Below are positions 53,001 through 61,364 of a DNA stretch of 64,000 bases, piece after piece; positions within the stretch are counted from its first letter, which is position 1, and the number at the start of each line of letters is the position of its first letter. The stretch is taken from assembly GCA_963677345.2 (NCBI GenBank), contig CAXXLC010000016.1, positions 124,001 through 188,000 of the forward strand, given 5' to 3'. Both the position numbers and the translations under genes were made by a program. This stretch comes from Saccharicrinis sp963677345. GTDB lineage: Bacteria; Bacteroidota; Bacteroidia; Bacteroidales; Marinilabiliaceae. Under the pieces are notes generated by a model. That model worked only from the letters and a program-made list of their open reading frames with translations. It was not told where the DNA came from and searched no databases.

Positions 53001-53620
53001 TCGCGGAATGCCTGAAGATCAGCCTTGTCAAATAGTGGCTCAAGATCTTCGATATCTAATTGTTCAATTTTTTGAATCTCATGAGAAGTACGGAAACCAT
53101 CAAAGAAGTGAACGAATGGTACTCTGGATTTAAGAGATGCTAAGTGAGCAACTGCAGCCAAGTCCATAACTTCTTGAACAGAACCTGTAGCAAACATTGC
53201 ACATCCAGTTTGACGAACAGCCATAACATCTTGGTGGTCACCAAAAATAGATAATGCGTGAGATGCTAATGTACGAGCCGAAACATGATAAACACCTGGA
53301 AGTAATTCTCCAGCTACTTTATACATATTAGGGATCATTAATAATAAACCTTGAGATGCAGTAAATGTGTTACAAAGAGTACCAGCTTGAAGAGCACCGT
53401 GCATAGCACCAGCAGCTCCAGCTTCTGATTGCATTTCTTCTACTTTTACTGTTTCTCCAAAAATGTTTTTTCTTCCATTTGCAGCCCATTCGTCAACGTA
53501 TTCTGCCATTGTAGAAGAAGGCGTGATTGGATAGATTGCAGCTACCTCGCTAAACATATAAGCGATATGAGCAGCAGCTTGGTTACCATCACAGGTAAGA
53601 AACTTCTTTTCTTTTGCCAT
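50099..53620 (-). CDS. nifJ: Pyruvate:ferredoxin (flavodoxin) oxidoreductase, single-chain
   Basis: Oxidatively decarboxylates pyruvate to acetyl-CoA and reduces ferredoxin or flavodoxin. 1173 residues, the full homodimeric form. The N-terminal domain opens with ACDGNQAAAHIAYMFSEV-like sequence (TCDGNQAAAHIAYMFSEVA); the two 4Fe-4S motifs CIQCNQCAYVCP and CLDCGNCVDVCP are near 690-760; the TPP-binding domain carries CSGCGETPYIKL and GGDGWAYDIGYGG, and further cysteines (SCGIC) ligate a third cluster. It marks an anaerobic or fermentative energy metabolism. The DHOD-like gene often associated with it is 10 kb away. Single-gene unit with a good terminator. Confidence 0.97.
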   Translation of the reverse strand: MAKEKKFLTCDGNQAAAHIAYMFSEVAAIYPITPSSTMAEYVDEWAANGRKNIFGETVKVEEMQSEAGAAGAMHGALQAGTLCNTFTASQGLLLMIPNMYKVAGELLPGVYHVSARTLASHALSIFGDHQDVMAVRQTGCAMFATGSVQEVMDLAAVAHLASLKSRVPFVHFFDGFRTSHEIQKIEQLDIEDLEPLFDKADLQAFRDRALNPANPVARGMAQNPDVFFQAREACNPYYDSLADTVEHYIKELNKITGRNYGLFDYYGAEDAERVIIAMGSGCEAIKEGIDELVAKGEKVGMVAVHLYRPFSAKHFLAAVPDTAKRIAVLDRTKEPGATGEPLYLDVKDTFYGKENAPVIVGGRYGLSSKDFTPAQVLSIYENLALPEPKNGFTVGIVDDVTFTSLPPKEEIALAKGPFEAKFYGLGADGTVGANKNSIKIIGDNTDKYCQAYFAYDSKKSGGFTCSHLRFGDDPIRSTYLVNTPNFVACHVQAYLNLYDVTKGLKKDGTFLLNTVWTEEEVKKNLPNNVKAYLAKNNISLYTINATDIAAGIGLGNRTNTILQSAFFKITGVIPYEQAVEQMKKFIVKSYGKKGEKIVNMNYAAVDQGGDVVKIDVPAEWASLDGTLEYPTAGTEFVNKVVRPINAQVGDDLPVSAFTGREDGTWDQGTSKFEKRGVAAHVPEWIPENCIQCNQCAYVCPHAAIRPFVLDEKEAADFKGATLEMKAPAALKGMQFRVQVDVLDCLDCGNCVDVCPAKTKALVMKPIASQYDNQENWDYCVENVASKQSLVDTKTNVKNSQFATPLFEFSGACSGCGETPYIKLISQLFGDRQMVANATGCTSIYSGSAPSTPYTMNENGCGPAWANSLFEDNAEYGLGMAIATEKMRDRVERLMKEGLESDSCSAEMKALFTEWIENRKDGEKTKEISAKLTPMIEACSCGICDELAKVKQYITKQSQWIIGGDGWAYDIGYGGLDHVLASGQDVNVLVVDTEVYSNTGGQASKSTPVGAVAKFAASGKKIRKKDLGMMAASYGYVYVAQIAMGANQAQTFKAIREAEAFDGPSIIIAYAPCINHGLTAGMGKAQTEQKKAVECGYFHLYRFNPDLEAQGKNPFQLDSKEPDWSKFQDFLKGEIRYTSLMKQFPAEAEELFKAAEENAKWRYNGYVRQSKMEF

Positions 53621-53722
53621 TTTGTTTACTATTTAAGTTTTAACTACTATTATTTAGAATTATTATATTTAATTGATAATCAAATATTAAAGTTACTATT
53701 TTTAATTAGCTACCAGCTATTT

Positions 53723-54901
53723 TTAATATAAAAATCCAAACAACCATAAAGGAATTATATTTCCATCACCTTTCTCAATCATATCCTTGGCAATATATAA
53801 TCCTTTACCTGTCTTTTCTTTTACATACGATTGTTCACTTACAATAAAATCATAGGTTTCATCAACTCTAAAATCTCCTTTTTCTGAAAACGCTAATTCA
53901 TGAATACTTCCTACCTGATTATAAAAAAAAGTTTTTAAAAGATTTAATTTTTCAACTGTATTACGACATATACAATTGATCAAATTAGGATTATGCAAAT
54001 AAATTAATGATGGTTTTTTTTGCATATCCTCAGGTCCATCGTATAACAATTTTACCAAACGAGCCTGTCTCAGGTAATACAAATAATTCATTACCGTGGC
54101 TCTTGATGTTCCAATATGAGAACTTAACTTACTTACATTAGGTTGAAAAGGAACTTCTTGTGCAATACTAAAAAGTAATTTACGAAGTCGCGGCAAATAC
54201 TTTAATTCGATTTGTCTTAAAAAACTAATATCTATTTCAAGTATCAGGTTAACACTCTTCATTAAGTTTTCAGTATAATGTTGTTCATCAAGGTAAAACG
54301 GATAATAACCATATTCAAGATAATCATCAAAATATGCCAGTGGTCTGATTTCTTTAACAATTTCGGCGGCAATCTTCTGATGATTGTTCAGAATATCATC
54401 AAAACTATAAGAATTGAACTTTTTTCCTGTTTTTAACTGCAAAAACTCACGAAATGAAAACCCTTCTAATTTATAAGAATGAACCAAATCTCTTAAATGC
54501 GGATTCTCTTCTCTTAATCTCATAACAGTAGATCCTGAAAATACGATCTGCAGATCTACAAAATTCTCATAACAATATTTCAATTCCTCAGACCAACCCG
54601 GGTATTTATATACCTGGTCCAGAACCAATGTTTTGCCACCTGTTTTTCTAAACTTATCAGCAAAAGAAATTATACTGTGTTCCGAAAAATAGAGGTTATT
54701 CAGATTGACGTACAAACATGATTTATCTAATCCATATTTAGATTTTGCAAAATCTAACAAGAAATTAGTCTTCCCAATCCCCCTTGTGCCTTTAATTCCG
54801 ATCAAACGATGGTTCCAGTCTATCTGATCCATCAACTTCCTCTTTATAGGCACTTTTAAATTATTAATAAGAAATTTATGTGTTTCAAAAAATGATTGCA
54901 C
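53723..54901 (-). CDS. AAA-family ATPase (DUF4143-type)
   Basis: About 392 residues: an AAA_14 ATPase domain and a C-terminal DUF4143-like domain, a family of unknown function common in Bacteroidota. Walker A is GTRGIGKT (IGIKGTRGIGKTNFLLD); Walker B reads TLVLDQVYKY, where the usual Glu after the Asp is Gln; sensor-like SGSTVMRLRE follows; the C-terminal part has QEVPFQPNVSKLSSHIG, a winged-helix-like segment. I place the start at the GTG at 54901, because a -7 box (54927-54934) would overlap the longer frame beginning at a TTG at 54937; the family's conserved N-terminus begins about there. The role is not known. Confidence 0.8.
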   Translation of the reverse strand: MQSFFETHKFLINNLKVPIKRKLMDQIDWNHRLIGIKGTRGIGKTNFLLDFAKSKYGLDKSCLYVNLNNLYFSEHSIISFADKFRKTGGKTLVLDQVYKYPGWSEELKYCYENFVDLQIVFSGSTVMRLREENPHLRDLVHSYKLEGFSFREFLQLKTGKKFNSYSFDDILNNHQKIAAEIVKEIRPLAYFDDYLEYGYYPFYLDEQHYTENLMKSVNLILEIDISFLRQIELKYLPRLRKLLFSIAQEVPFQPNVSKLSSHIGTSRATVMNYLYYLRQARLVKLLYDGPEDMQKKPSLIYLHNPNLINCICRNTVEKLNLLKTFFYNQVGSIHELAFSEKGDFRVDETYDFIVSEQSYVKEKTGKGLYIAKDMIEKGDGNIIPLWLFGFLY

Positions 54902-54926
54902 GTTGTCGTCTTCAATTAATGATGGA

Positions 54927-54934
54927 CAAATGTA
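54927..54934 (-). promoter_or_regulatory. -7 box TACATTTG of the AAA ATPase gene
   Basis: Exact TAnnTTTG match on the minus strand, 26 bases from the GTG start chosen. It would be inside a longer frame, which argues for the shorter protein. Confidence 0.45.
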
Positions 54935-55092
54935 CAATTTGAATTAAAATAATTGCAATGTAGAGATTACAATTTTATTGCCAAGATGTAATTTATACTT
55001 ATTAAAAATAAAAGCAAATTAGAAAATAGAACTAACAGTTATGCTAATCTATTGAAATATACTCAATACAAAACATCAAGAATTACACAAAA

Positions 55093-55127
55093 AAAGGGAT
55101 GATTAATATAAAACCAATCACCCCTTT
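55093..55127 (-). terminator. Intrinsic terminator of rho
   Basis: AAAGGGATGATT and AATCACCCCTTT pair with one mismatch; on the minus strand a run of T follows. Confidence 0.8.
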
Positions 55128-55146
55128 TCTATAATATACAAATCTA

Positions 55147-56844
55147 TCATCCATCATTCATTGAAATAAGGAACTCTTCGTTACTTCGAGTCTTCCTCAT
55201 CCTGTCAAGCATGAAATCCATTGCTTCCATCGGATTCATATCAGCAAGGTAATTTCTTAAAATCCATATCCTGTTTAAACTTTCTTTATCAAGCAACAAA
55301 TCTTCTCTACGTGTACTTGACAAGGTAACATCAACTGCAGGATAAATACGTTTATTAGACAATCTTCGATCCAACTGAAGTTCCATATTTCCAGTCCCTT
55401 TAAACTCTTCAAAAATAACTTCATCCATCTTAGAACCTGTTTCTGTAAGAGCTGTTGCTAAAATTGTTAACGAACCACCATCTTCAATATTACGTGCTGC
55501 CCCAAAGAAACGCTTAGGTTTATGTAACGCATTGGCATCCACACCACCGGATAATACTTTACCGGAAGCAGGAGAAACAGTATTATATGCTCGGGCTAAA
55601 CGAGTGATAGAATCTAACAACACCACTACATCATGACCACACTCTACCATTCTTTTTGCTTTCTCCAATACAATGTTTGCCACTTTAACATGACGTTCTG
55701 CTGGCTCATCAAACGTAGATGAAATCACCTCAGCATTAACACTGCGTGCCATATCTGTAACCTCTTCAGGTCGTTCATCCACCAACAAAATAATCATGTA
55801 AACCTCGGGATGGTTAGCTGCTATAGCATTTGCAACTTCCTTAAGTAAAACTGTTTTACCTGTTTTAGGTTGTGCTACAATTAAACCACGCTGACCTTTA
55901 CCAATCGGCGCAAACATATCAACAATCCTGGTTGATAAACTATCATGCCCGCTACCTGTAATTTTAAATTTCTCATTAGGAAAAATTGGTGTCAAATGGT
56001 CAAAAGGAACACGATCACGAACAATCTGAGGACTTCTGCCATTAATTTCCTCAACTTTAATTAACGGGAAATACTTTTCTCCTTCTTTAGGAGGTCGAAT
56101 ACTTCCAAGAACAGTATCCCCGGTTTTAAGACCAAATAATTTAATTTGGGACTGAGAAACATATATATCATCAGGTGAGTTCAGGTAATTATAATCAGAA
56201 GATCTTAGGAAACCATAACCATCCTGCATTATTTCTAAAACACCAGCAGCGGAAATAATTCCATCAAAATCAAAGGATTTATCATGTTGTTTATCCTGGC
56301 GTCTCTGCTGATTATTATCTTTCCCCCTATTATCATACTGACGTCTCTTCCCTGAACTATCATCACCCTGACGTTGACGTTTATTATCATTTACATCTTT
56401 TGATCTGTCCCGATCATCAGATTTCTTTTTAGATACTTCTTTAACTTCCTTAAGCTCAGATTCTTTGGCTTTCTGCTCTTCGATCCGGGCTGCCTCTTCA
56501 GCTCTTATTCTTTGAGCTTCAAGTTTTTCAGCTATAGTTTCTGTTTTTTCCTCAACTTCAGCAACGGCTTCTTTTGCAATTTCTTCATTCTCCTGTTTTT
56601 TAACAGGAGTAACTTTTTGAACTTTAGTTGTTGTTCTAACTCGTTTAGTCGGTTTTTTTTCTAAAGTTTTATCTGTTTTCTTCTTTTCTGAAGCAGCAAT
56701 AGCTTGTTCATCCAAAATTTTATAAATCAAATCTTGTTTTTTAAACGAGTCTATTCGCTTAATTTTTAACTCTTTTGCAATATCTTTAAGTTCAGCTAAG
56801 AGTTTTTTATTCAATTCAAGAATATCGTACATATTTTTTACCAA
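55147..56844 (-). CDS. rho: Transcription termination factor Rho (with extended N-terminus)
   Basis: Hexameric RNA helicase that ends transcription. 565 residues, about 145 longer than the E. coli protein. The Rho-N helical segment (about 5-48) is followed by a charged insertion (about 55-195) rich in Lys, Glu and Arg with RQGDDSSGKRRQYDNRGK-like RG/Q-rich stretch, as in many Bacteroidota. The RNA-binding fold starts at GVLEIMQDGYGFLRS; the ATPase has VAQPKTGKTVLLKE (Walker A), the Walker B LVDERPEEVTD-type segment and the secondary-site VDANALHKPKRFFGAARN. Start is ATG at 56844, with a second ATG four codons on. It is divergent from rpoD. Confidence 0.96.
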   Translation of the reverse strand: MVKNMYDILELNKKLLAELKDIAKELKIKRIDSFKKQDLIYKILDEQAIAASEKKKTDKTLEKKPTKRVRTTTKVQKVTPVKKQENEEIAKEAVAEVEEKTETIAEKLEAQRIRAEEAARIEEQKAKESELKEVKEVSKKKSDDRDRSKDVNDNKRQRQGDDSSGKRRQYDNRGKDNNQQRRQDKQHDKSFDFDGIISAAGVLEIMQDGYGFLRSSDYNYLNSPDDIYVSQSQIKLFGLKTGDTVLGSIRPPKEGEKYFPLIKVEEINGRSPQIVRDRVPFDHLTPIFPNEKFKITGSGHDSLSTRIVDMFAPIGKGQRGLIVAQPKTGKTVLLKEVANAIAANHPEVYMIILLVDERPEEVTDMARSVNAEVISSTFDEPAERHVKVANIVLEKAKRMVECGHDVVVLLDSITRLARAYNTVSPASGKVLSGGVDANALHKPKRFFGAARNIEDGGSLTILATALTETGSKMDEVIFEEFKGTGNMELQLDRRLSNKRIYPAVDVTLSSTRREDLLLDKESLNRIWILRNYLADMNPMEAMDFMLDRMRKTRSNEEFLISMNDG

Positions 56845-57254
56845 TAAATTCTCTTGGGGAAATTAATTATTTGAAGACTAAAGTATCTTCATCATAATAT
56901 TATAATTTGTTATAAATTGATTGTTAAGTCCTGATACGGCTGTTGATCCAACATTAAAAATGAAAGATGCCCAGAAGATTTGTTGCAAACTTAAGAATAT
57001 TTGATTTAATCCACAAAATTATTTAGGTATTATTATATTATATACTTCAATAATTTGCCATACAAGAGATTATTTACTATCAATTATCTTCTTACTCCCT
57101 TCATCAAATCCGCTTTGCCATGTAAAAATATACATATATCCAATAAAACATGAACTTCATGTAATAAAACACCTTATTTTCCATACAATAAAACAAGTAG
57201 CAATTATTTTTTGTTATATTTAATATTAGTTAAAAAATAACCAACTATTTCAAG
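56845..57254. other. Divergent regulatory region rho/rpoD (410 bp)
   Basis: No gene. It must hold promoters for both rho and rpoD, but no exact TAnnTTTG match was found for either start. A perfect 7-bp inverted repeat ACATGAA-C-TTCATGT lies at 57148-57162, and TTTGCCAT is repeated (57052 and 57112 regions). Near rpoD a TATTTTTTG stretch is one T off consensus. Confidence 0.5.
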
Positions 57255-58118
57255 ATGAGACAACTGAAAATTACAAAACAAGTAACAAACCGGGAAACGC
57301 CGTCTTTAGACAAATATTTACATGAAATAGGTAAGGTAAAACTGTTATCTGCAGAGGAAGAAGTTAAGCTCGCAAAAAAAATAAAAGAAGGAGACCAAAG
57401 GTCTCTTGAAGTATTAATAAATGCCAATTTAAGATTTGTTGTATCTGTTAGCAAACAATATCAAAACCAGGGATTAAGTTTGGCCGACCTGATCAATGAA
57501 GGTAACCTTGGTTTAATAAAAGCGGCTCAACGATTTGACGAAACCCGTGGATTTAAATTCATTTCTTATGCCGTTTGGTGGATTCGGCAATCGATATTGC
57601 AGGCACTGGCAGAACAAGCCAGAATTGTTAGATTACCACTAAACAAGATAGGTTCAATGAACAAAGTAAATAACACTTTTGCTATTCTGGAACAAGAGTA
57701 CCAAAGAGAACCTACATCTGAAGAAATTGCTGCCACACTGGATCTTACTCCAAGTGAAGTAAAAGAGTCACTGCGAGCCATGAACAAACACATCTCCATG
57801 GATGCCCCTTTAAGGAAAGACGAAGATAATAACCTTTACGACACCATATTAAGCACCGATTCACTTAGTCCCGACACTGATTTATTAAACGATTCTTTAA
57901 AAAGAGAAATAGAAAGATCATTATCTACCCTATCCATCAGAGAAGCTGATATTATCAGATTATATTATGGATTAAAAGGAGAACCCCCTTATTCGCTGGA
58001 AGAAATAGGAAACCTTTTTAATTTAACCCGGGAGAGAGTGCGACAGATTAAAGAAAAGGCTATCAAACGATTAAAACATACATACAGAAGCAAAATTCTT
58101 AGATCATATTTAGGTTAA
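57255..58118 (+). CDS. rpoD: Primary sigma factor RpoD/SigA
   Basis: Housekeeping sigma-70 factor of 287 residues, the short form typical of Bacteroidota (no large region 1.1). Start MRQLKITKQVTNRETPSLDKYL is the well-known Bacteroidota N-terminus. Region 1.2 is LSAEEEVKLAKKI, region 2 includes RFVVSVSKQYQNQGLSLADLINEGNLGLIKAA and the -10 reading helix GFKFISYAVWWIRQSI, region 3 MNKVNNTFAILEQEYQREPTSEEIA, and the region 4 HTH EIGNLFNLTRERVRQIKEKAIKRL. It recognises the TAnnTTTG promoters described here. It is divergent from rho and followed by a strong terminator. Confidence 0.97.
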   Translation: MRQLKITKQVTNRETPSLDKYLHEIGKVKLLSAEEEVKLAKKIKEGDQRSLEVLINANLRFVVSVSKQYQNQGLSLADLINEGNLGLIKAAQRFDETRGFKFISYAVWWIRQSILQALAEQARIVRLPLNKIGSMNKVNNTFAILEQEYQREPTSEEIAATLDLTPSEVKESLRAMNKHISMDAPLRKDEDNNLYDTILSTDSLSPDTDLLNDSLKREIERSLSTLSIREADIIRLYYGLKGEPPYSLEEIGNLFNLTRERVRQIKEKAIKRLKHTYRSKILRSYLG

Positions 58119-58141
58119 ACAAAAACAACTAGTAATTTAAC

Positions 58142-58178
58142 AGGGAAATAGAAAATTGAATCTATTTCCCTATTTTTT
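58142..58178 (+). terminator. Intrinsic terminator of rpoD
   Basis: AGGGAAATAGA and TCTATTTCCCT form an 11-bp stem, followed by a T-rich run. Confidence 0.9.
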
Positions 58179-58195
58179 TCGTAAATCTTTCTTAG

Positions 58196-58203
58196 TATTT
58201 TTG
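58196..58203 (+). promoter_or_regulatory. -7 box TATTTTTG of rpe
   Basis: Exact TAnnTTTG match, 33 bases before the rpe ATG and downstream of the rpoD terminator. Confidence 0.55.
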
Positions 58204-58236
58204 CCATCCTAAATTAAAAAATCATTACCTCAAAAA

Positions 58237-58917
58237 ATGAAACATCTAATAGCACCTTCTTTATTAGCTGCCGATTTTGCCAAAATGGAATCGCAAATTG
58301 AAATAATTAACAAAAGTGAAGCCGACTGGTTACATCTTGACATTATGGATGGCTTATTTGTACCTAATATTTCATTTGGCTTACCTATTATAAAATCATT
58401 ACGCCCTCATATCGAAAAGCCTTTTGATGTTCATTTAATGATTGTTGAGCCCGATAAATTTATTTCAGATTTTAAAGAAGCCGGCGCAGATTTACTTAAC
58501 GTGCATTACGAAGCTTGTACTCATTTACACAGAACAATTGATGCCATAAAAAAAGATGGTATGCAGGCTGGTGTTACGCTAAATCCACACACTCCAGTTT
58601 TTTTATTAGAAGAAATAATTAATGAAGTTGATTTAGTGTTATTAATGTCGGTAAATCCAGGTTTTGGAGGACAAAAATTTATTGACAACACTTACAAAAA
58701 GATTACCGACTTAAAAAATCTTATTGAAAGAAAAGCAAGTCAGGCACTCATACAGGTTGACGGTGGCGTTACCATAGCTAATGCACAACAGTTAATTAAT
58801 GCCGGGGCTGATGTATTGGTTGCCGGAAGCGCAGTATTCAACGCACCAAACCCCATAGAAGCTGTATACGAATTAAAACATTTTTTACCTGAACCTCCTC
58901 ACTTGAACATTGTTTAA
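58237..58917 (+). CDS. rpe: Ribulose-phosphate 3-epimerase
   Basis: Interconverts ribulose 5-phosphate and xylulose 5-phosphate in the pentose phosphate pathway. 226 residues, normal length, TIM barrel. Motifs: APSLLAADFA at the start, the metal- and base-bearing LHLDIMDGLFVPNISFG, FDVHLMIVEP, the catalytic loop MSVNPGFGGQKFI, and the phosphate-binding VDGGVTIANAQQLINAGADVLVAGSAVF. It follows rpoD with its own promoter and a small terminator downstream. Confidence 0.97.
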   Translation: MKHLIAPSLLAADFAKMESQIEIINKSEADWLHLDIMDGLFVPNISFGLPIIKSLRPHIEKPFDVHLMIVEPDKFISDFKEAGADLLNVHYEACTHLHRTIDAIKKDGMQAGVTLNPHTPVFLLEEIINEVDLVLLMSVNPGFGGQKFIDNTYKKITDLKNLIERKASQALIQVDGGVTIANAQQLINAGADVLVAGSAVFNAPNPIEAVYELKHFLPEPPHLNIV

Positions 58918-58959
58918 CCAGCTATATTTTAAACAAAAATATTCCAAAATAAGCACTTT

Positions 58960-58978
58960 TCGGATTATCCGATTTTTT
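58960..58978 (+). terminator. Short intrinsic terminator of rpe
   Basis: TCGGA-TTA-TCCGA (5-bp stem, 3-nt loop) followed by six T. The stem is short but the position, about 45 bases after the stop, fits. Confidence 0.55.
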
Positions 58979-59292
58979 CATCGGATAACCAAGGGGTTAT
59001 ATCAGGTCTAGATTGTAAATACAATGGGTTTGATATGGATAGACTGCTGTTTTTGATTGGATAGCCATCGCTATATTATCGCCATAAGGAAACCAGAAGA
59101 ACATCTAATCAAAAATCGCCTCAACTGCGTTTTTGGTACGTCTCTATCTGCTGGCAAACCCATACAAAACACAACTAACCTGAATACTAATACTTTATCG
59201 AACTCGAGTCAAATTCAATCCACCTTTAAATGCCCCTTTTATTATAATTAAAAACCGTTATAACGCCATACAAATCATTAACATAATAAAAA
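58979..59292. other. Intergenic region between rpe and fucP (about 310 bp)
   Basis: No convincing gene. A frame from a TTG at 59057 (64 codons) has no family features and is rejected. The segment may be decayed DNA; nothing else was recognised. Confidence 0.4.
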
Positions 59293-60552
59293 TCAATAGT
59301 TATGTTTTAGCTTAAATCTATAAAGTGCATACAACCCAATTATTACAAAACACACTAATGGTAACAGATACGAAGCATTAACATTTGCAACATCGATAAT
59401 AGCACCTTGCAAAGGAGTAATTAAGGCTCCTCCTAAAATGGCCATAATTAATCCGGAGGATCCTACTTTAGTTTCTTCATCACTTAAACCATCACTTCCC
59501 ATTCCAAATATAGTAGGAAACATCAGGGACATAAAAACAGAAATTCCAATTAATGAATAAACACCAATTAACCCACCAACAAAAACAACACCAAGCGACA
59601 TAACAATAGCTGATATTGAAGATATTAACAACAACACATGATCCTTAACCCGTTTCATCAATGCGGTAAAAACCCAACGTGATATCCCAAACAAAATTAA
59701 TGCAACAGTATGATAATGAAGCGTAATTTCAGGAGTCACATGAAGTTGCTCAGGAATATAAAAATTAGTGTAAGTCCAGACTGATATTTGTGCTCCTACG
59801 TAAAAAAACTGAGCTACAACTGCAAATACATAATTCTTTTTTTGTAGGAGATTTTTATAGGTATGAAAGATATGTATGCTTTGATGATCGTCAGCAACAC
59901 GCGGCATTTTGGAAACAGCTATTAAAACCCACACCACTGTTAAAATCGCTGCTACTGTTAAATACGGGAAGATAACAACATTTAAAGTTTCATTAATTTG
60001 TTGTGAAGCTATAAAAATATGCCCCTCTCCATCCAAAGGCATTTTAGCCATAATTAAAACCTGACATAAGAATATACCTATAACAGACCCAATAGGATTA
60101 AATGACTGGGCAAAATTTAATCGGCGGGTAGCAGTTTCAGGAGAACCCAAAACCAAAACATAAGGATTGGCATTTGTTTCTAAAACGCCCAATCCGCAAG
60201 CTAACACATAAAACGAAACACAAAACAACAAAAACTCTTGAAGTAACATTGAAGGATATAACAAAAAGCACCCTGAAGCATAAACACCCAACCCTACCAA
60301 AACTCCAGTTTTATAGGAATATTTACGTGATATTGCAGCACCCGGGATCGCCATACTAAAATAACCAAAATAAAAAGCGAACTGAATTAACGAAGCCTGA
60401 AATGTAGTCAACTCTCCAAAAACAGCCTTGAAAACTCTAACTAGAGGATCCGTAAGATTATTGGCTATACCCCACCACATAAAACAACTTGCCAACAATA
60501 CAAAAGCCGGGATATATTTTTTTTCCAATAATTTAGAATTATGATTTTTCAT
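59293..60552 (-). CDS. fucP: L-fucose:H+ symporter
   Basis: Twelve-helix major facilitator of the FucP family, 419 residues. FMWWGIANNLTDPLVRVFKAVF in the first helix and loop is the FucP signature, with GVLETNANPYVLVLGSPETATRRLNFAQSFNPIGS in helix 4-5. It imports L-fucose, and possibly related sugars, with protons. The FucU-type mutarotase gene lies 125 bases upstream on the same strand, so the pair probably shares a transcript or regulation. fucI, fucK and fucA are not in the window. A 44-bp leader like that of dpp11 lies about 20 bases before the ATG. Confidence 0.93.
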   Translation of the reverse strand: MKNHNSKLLEKKYIPAFVLLASCFMWWGIANNLTDPLVRVFKAVFGELTTFQASLIQFAFYFGYFSMAIPGAAISRKYSYKTGVLVGLGVYASGCFLLYPSMLLQEFLLFCVSFYVLACGLGVLETNANPYVLVLGSPETATRRLNFAQSFNPIGSVIGIFLCQVLIMAKMPLDGEGHIFIASQQINETLNVVIFPYLTVAAILTVVWVLIAVSKMPRVADDHQSIHIFHTYKNLLQKKNYVFAVVAQFFYVGAQISVWTYTNFYIPEQLHVTPEITLHYHTVALILFGISRWVFTALMKRVKDHVLLLISSISAIVMSLGVVFVGGLIGVYSLIGISVFMSLMFPTIFGMGSDGLSDEETKVGSSGLIMAILGGALITPLQGAIIDVANVNASYLLPLVCFVIIGLYALYRFKLKHNY

Positions 60553-60572
60553 GCGTGTAAAATTTATCTTTC

Positions 60573-60616
60573 AATTGCCATATAAAACTCACAAACAGAG
60601 TTCTCCCATTGTGTAA
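60573..60616 (-). promoter_or_regulatory. Leader motif shared with dpp11 (copy 2)
   Basis: Matches 9599-9642 without gaps at 34 of 44 bases; the first 20 bases (AATTGCCATATAAAACTCAC on the + strand) match at 19. It sits 21 bases before the fucP start, between fucU and fucP. Confidence 0.5.
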
Positions 60617-60677
60617 CATCACTTTAACTTCATCGATCACACAATTCAACAGGCTTTTTATCATTTTAAATTGAGGT

Positions 60678-61112
60678 TTACAGAATAGGAGTCACTCCCT
60701 TTTTAAGAATAATATTTCCATATTTTGAAGTTTCCCCTGTCATTACAACAGCAAAAGCATCTTTAGTCCTTTGGTAAAATTCAAATCGTTCCATTCTAAA
60801 AACAGGAGATACATCAGGATTAGTAATACGAATACTATTCAAATAAGATTGCTCTACATTAACATCGAGATTATCCCCTTCAACAGGAGCCATCATCATT
60901 AATGGCTGATCCACGTACTGATCGAGTTCAAATAATGGCAAAATAGCTTTTAACAACTCGGCTATTTTAATACCATCAGCTCGTATAATCCTCTTATTAA
61001 AACTTTCTGCAGGAAAATGGACATCAGCAAGAACAATTTCATCTCCATGTCCCATTCTATATAAAACAGCCAATAGTTCCGGACTCATTAAAGGTGATAT
61101 TCCTTTTAACAT
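60678..61112 (-). CDS. fucU: L-fucose mutarotase (FucU/RbsD family)
   Basis: 144-residue protein of the RbsD/FucU family that speeds interconversion of alpha and beta L-fucose. The family motifs are LKGISPLMSPELLAVLYRMGHGDEIVLADVHFPA at the N-terminus (catalytic His in RMGHGDE) and the C-terminal TGETSKYGNIILKKGV with Tyr/Asn near the active site. Its place directly upstream of fucP supports the fucose assignment rather than ribose. A terminator-like hairpin lies about 60 bases upstream of its start. Confidence 0.93.
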   Translation of the reverse strand: MLKGISPLMSPELLAVLYRMGHGDEIVLADVHFPAESFNKRIIRADGIKIAELLKAILPLFELDQYVDQPLMMMAPVEGDNLDVNVEQSYLNSIRITNPDVSPVFRMERFEFYQRTKDAFAVVMTGETSKYGNIILKKGVTPIL

Positions 61113-61164
61113 GATTTTATAGATTTATTTTGTTTAGTATTTGATTTAAAGGTGTACCTAAACC

Positions 61165-61188
61165 AAAAAAATTGGGCGTCACGCCCGC
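61165..61188 (-). terminator. Terminator-like hairpin in fucU leader (possible attenuator)
   Basis: On the minus strand GGGCG-TGA-CGCCC is followed by AA and seven T, about 60 bases before the fucU ATG and 120 bases after the terminator of the previous gene. No TAnnTTTG box was seen between it and fucU. It may regulate fucU by premature termination or end a short unseen transcript. Confidence 0.55.
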
Positions 61189-61308
61189 TTAAAAGTACAT
61201 GAATATCTCATGGTATACAAATTTCATGGGAACCATTATGATTTACGCACCGTTTTTAAAGTCTCACCTCCAATTGATAAAGGCAACACCTGATTTATTA
61301 GTACAAAA

Positions 61309-61343
61309 AAAATCCTGTAAACCAATAAGGCTTACAGGATTTT
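61309..61343 (-). terminator. Intrinsic terminator of the 603-residue protein gene
   Basis: AAAATCCTGTAA and TTACAGGATTTT form a perfect 12-bp stem around an 11-base loop; on the minus strand a T-run follows. Confidence 0.88.
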
Positions 61344-61364
61344 ATTATGTTTAGAAATATCAGC

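Noticed and set aside
59057..59251. 64-codon frame between rpe and fucP
   Set aside because: TTG start, no family-like segment, no coding bias and no regulatory signals.
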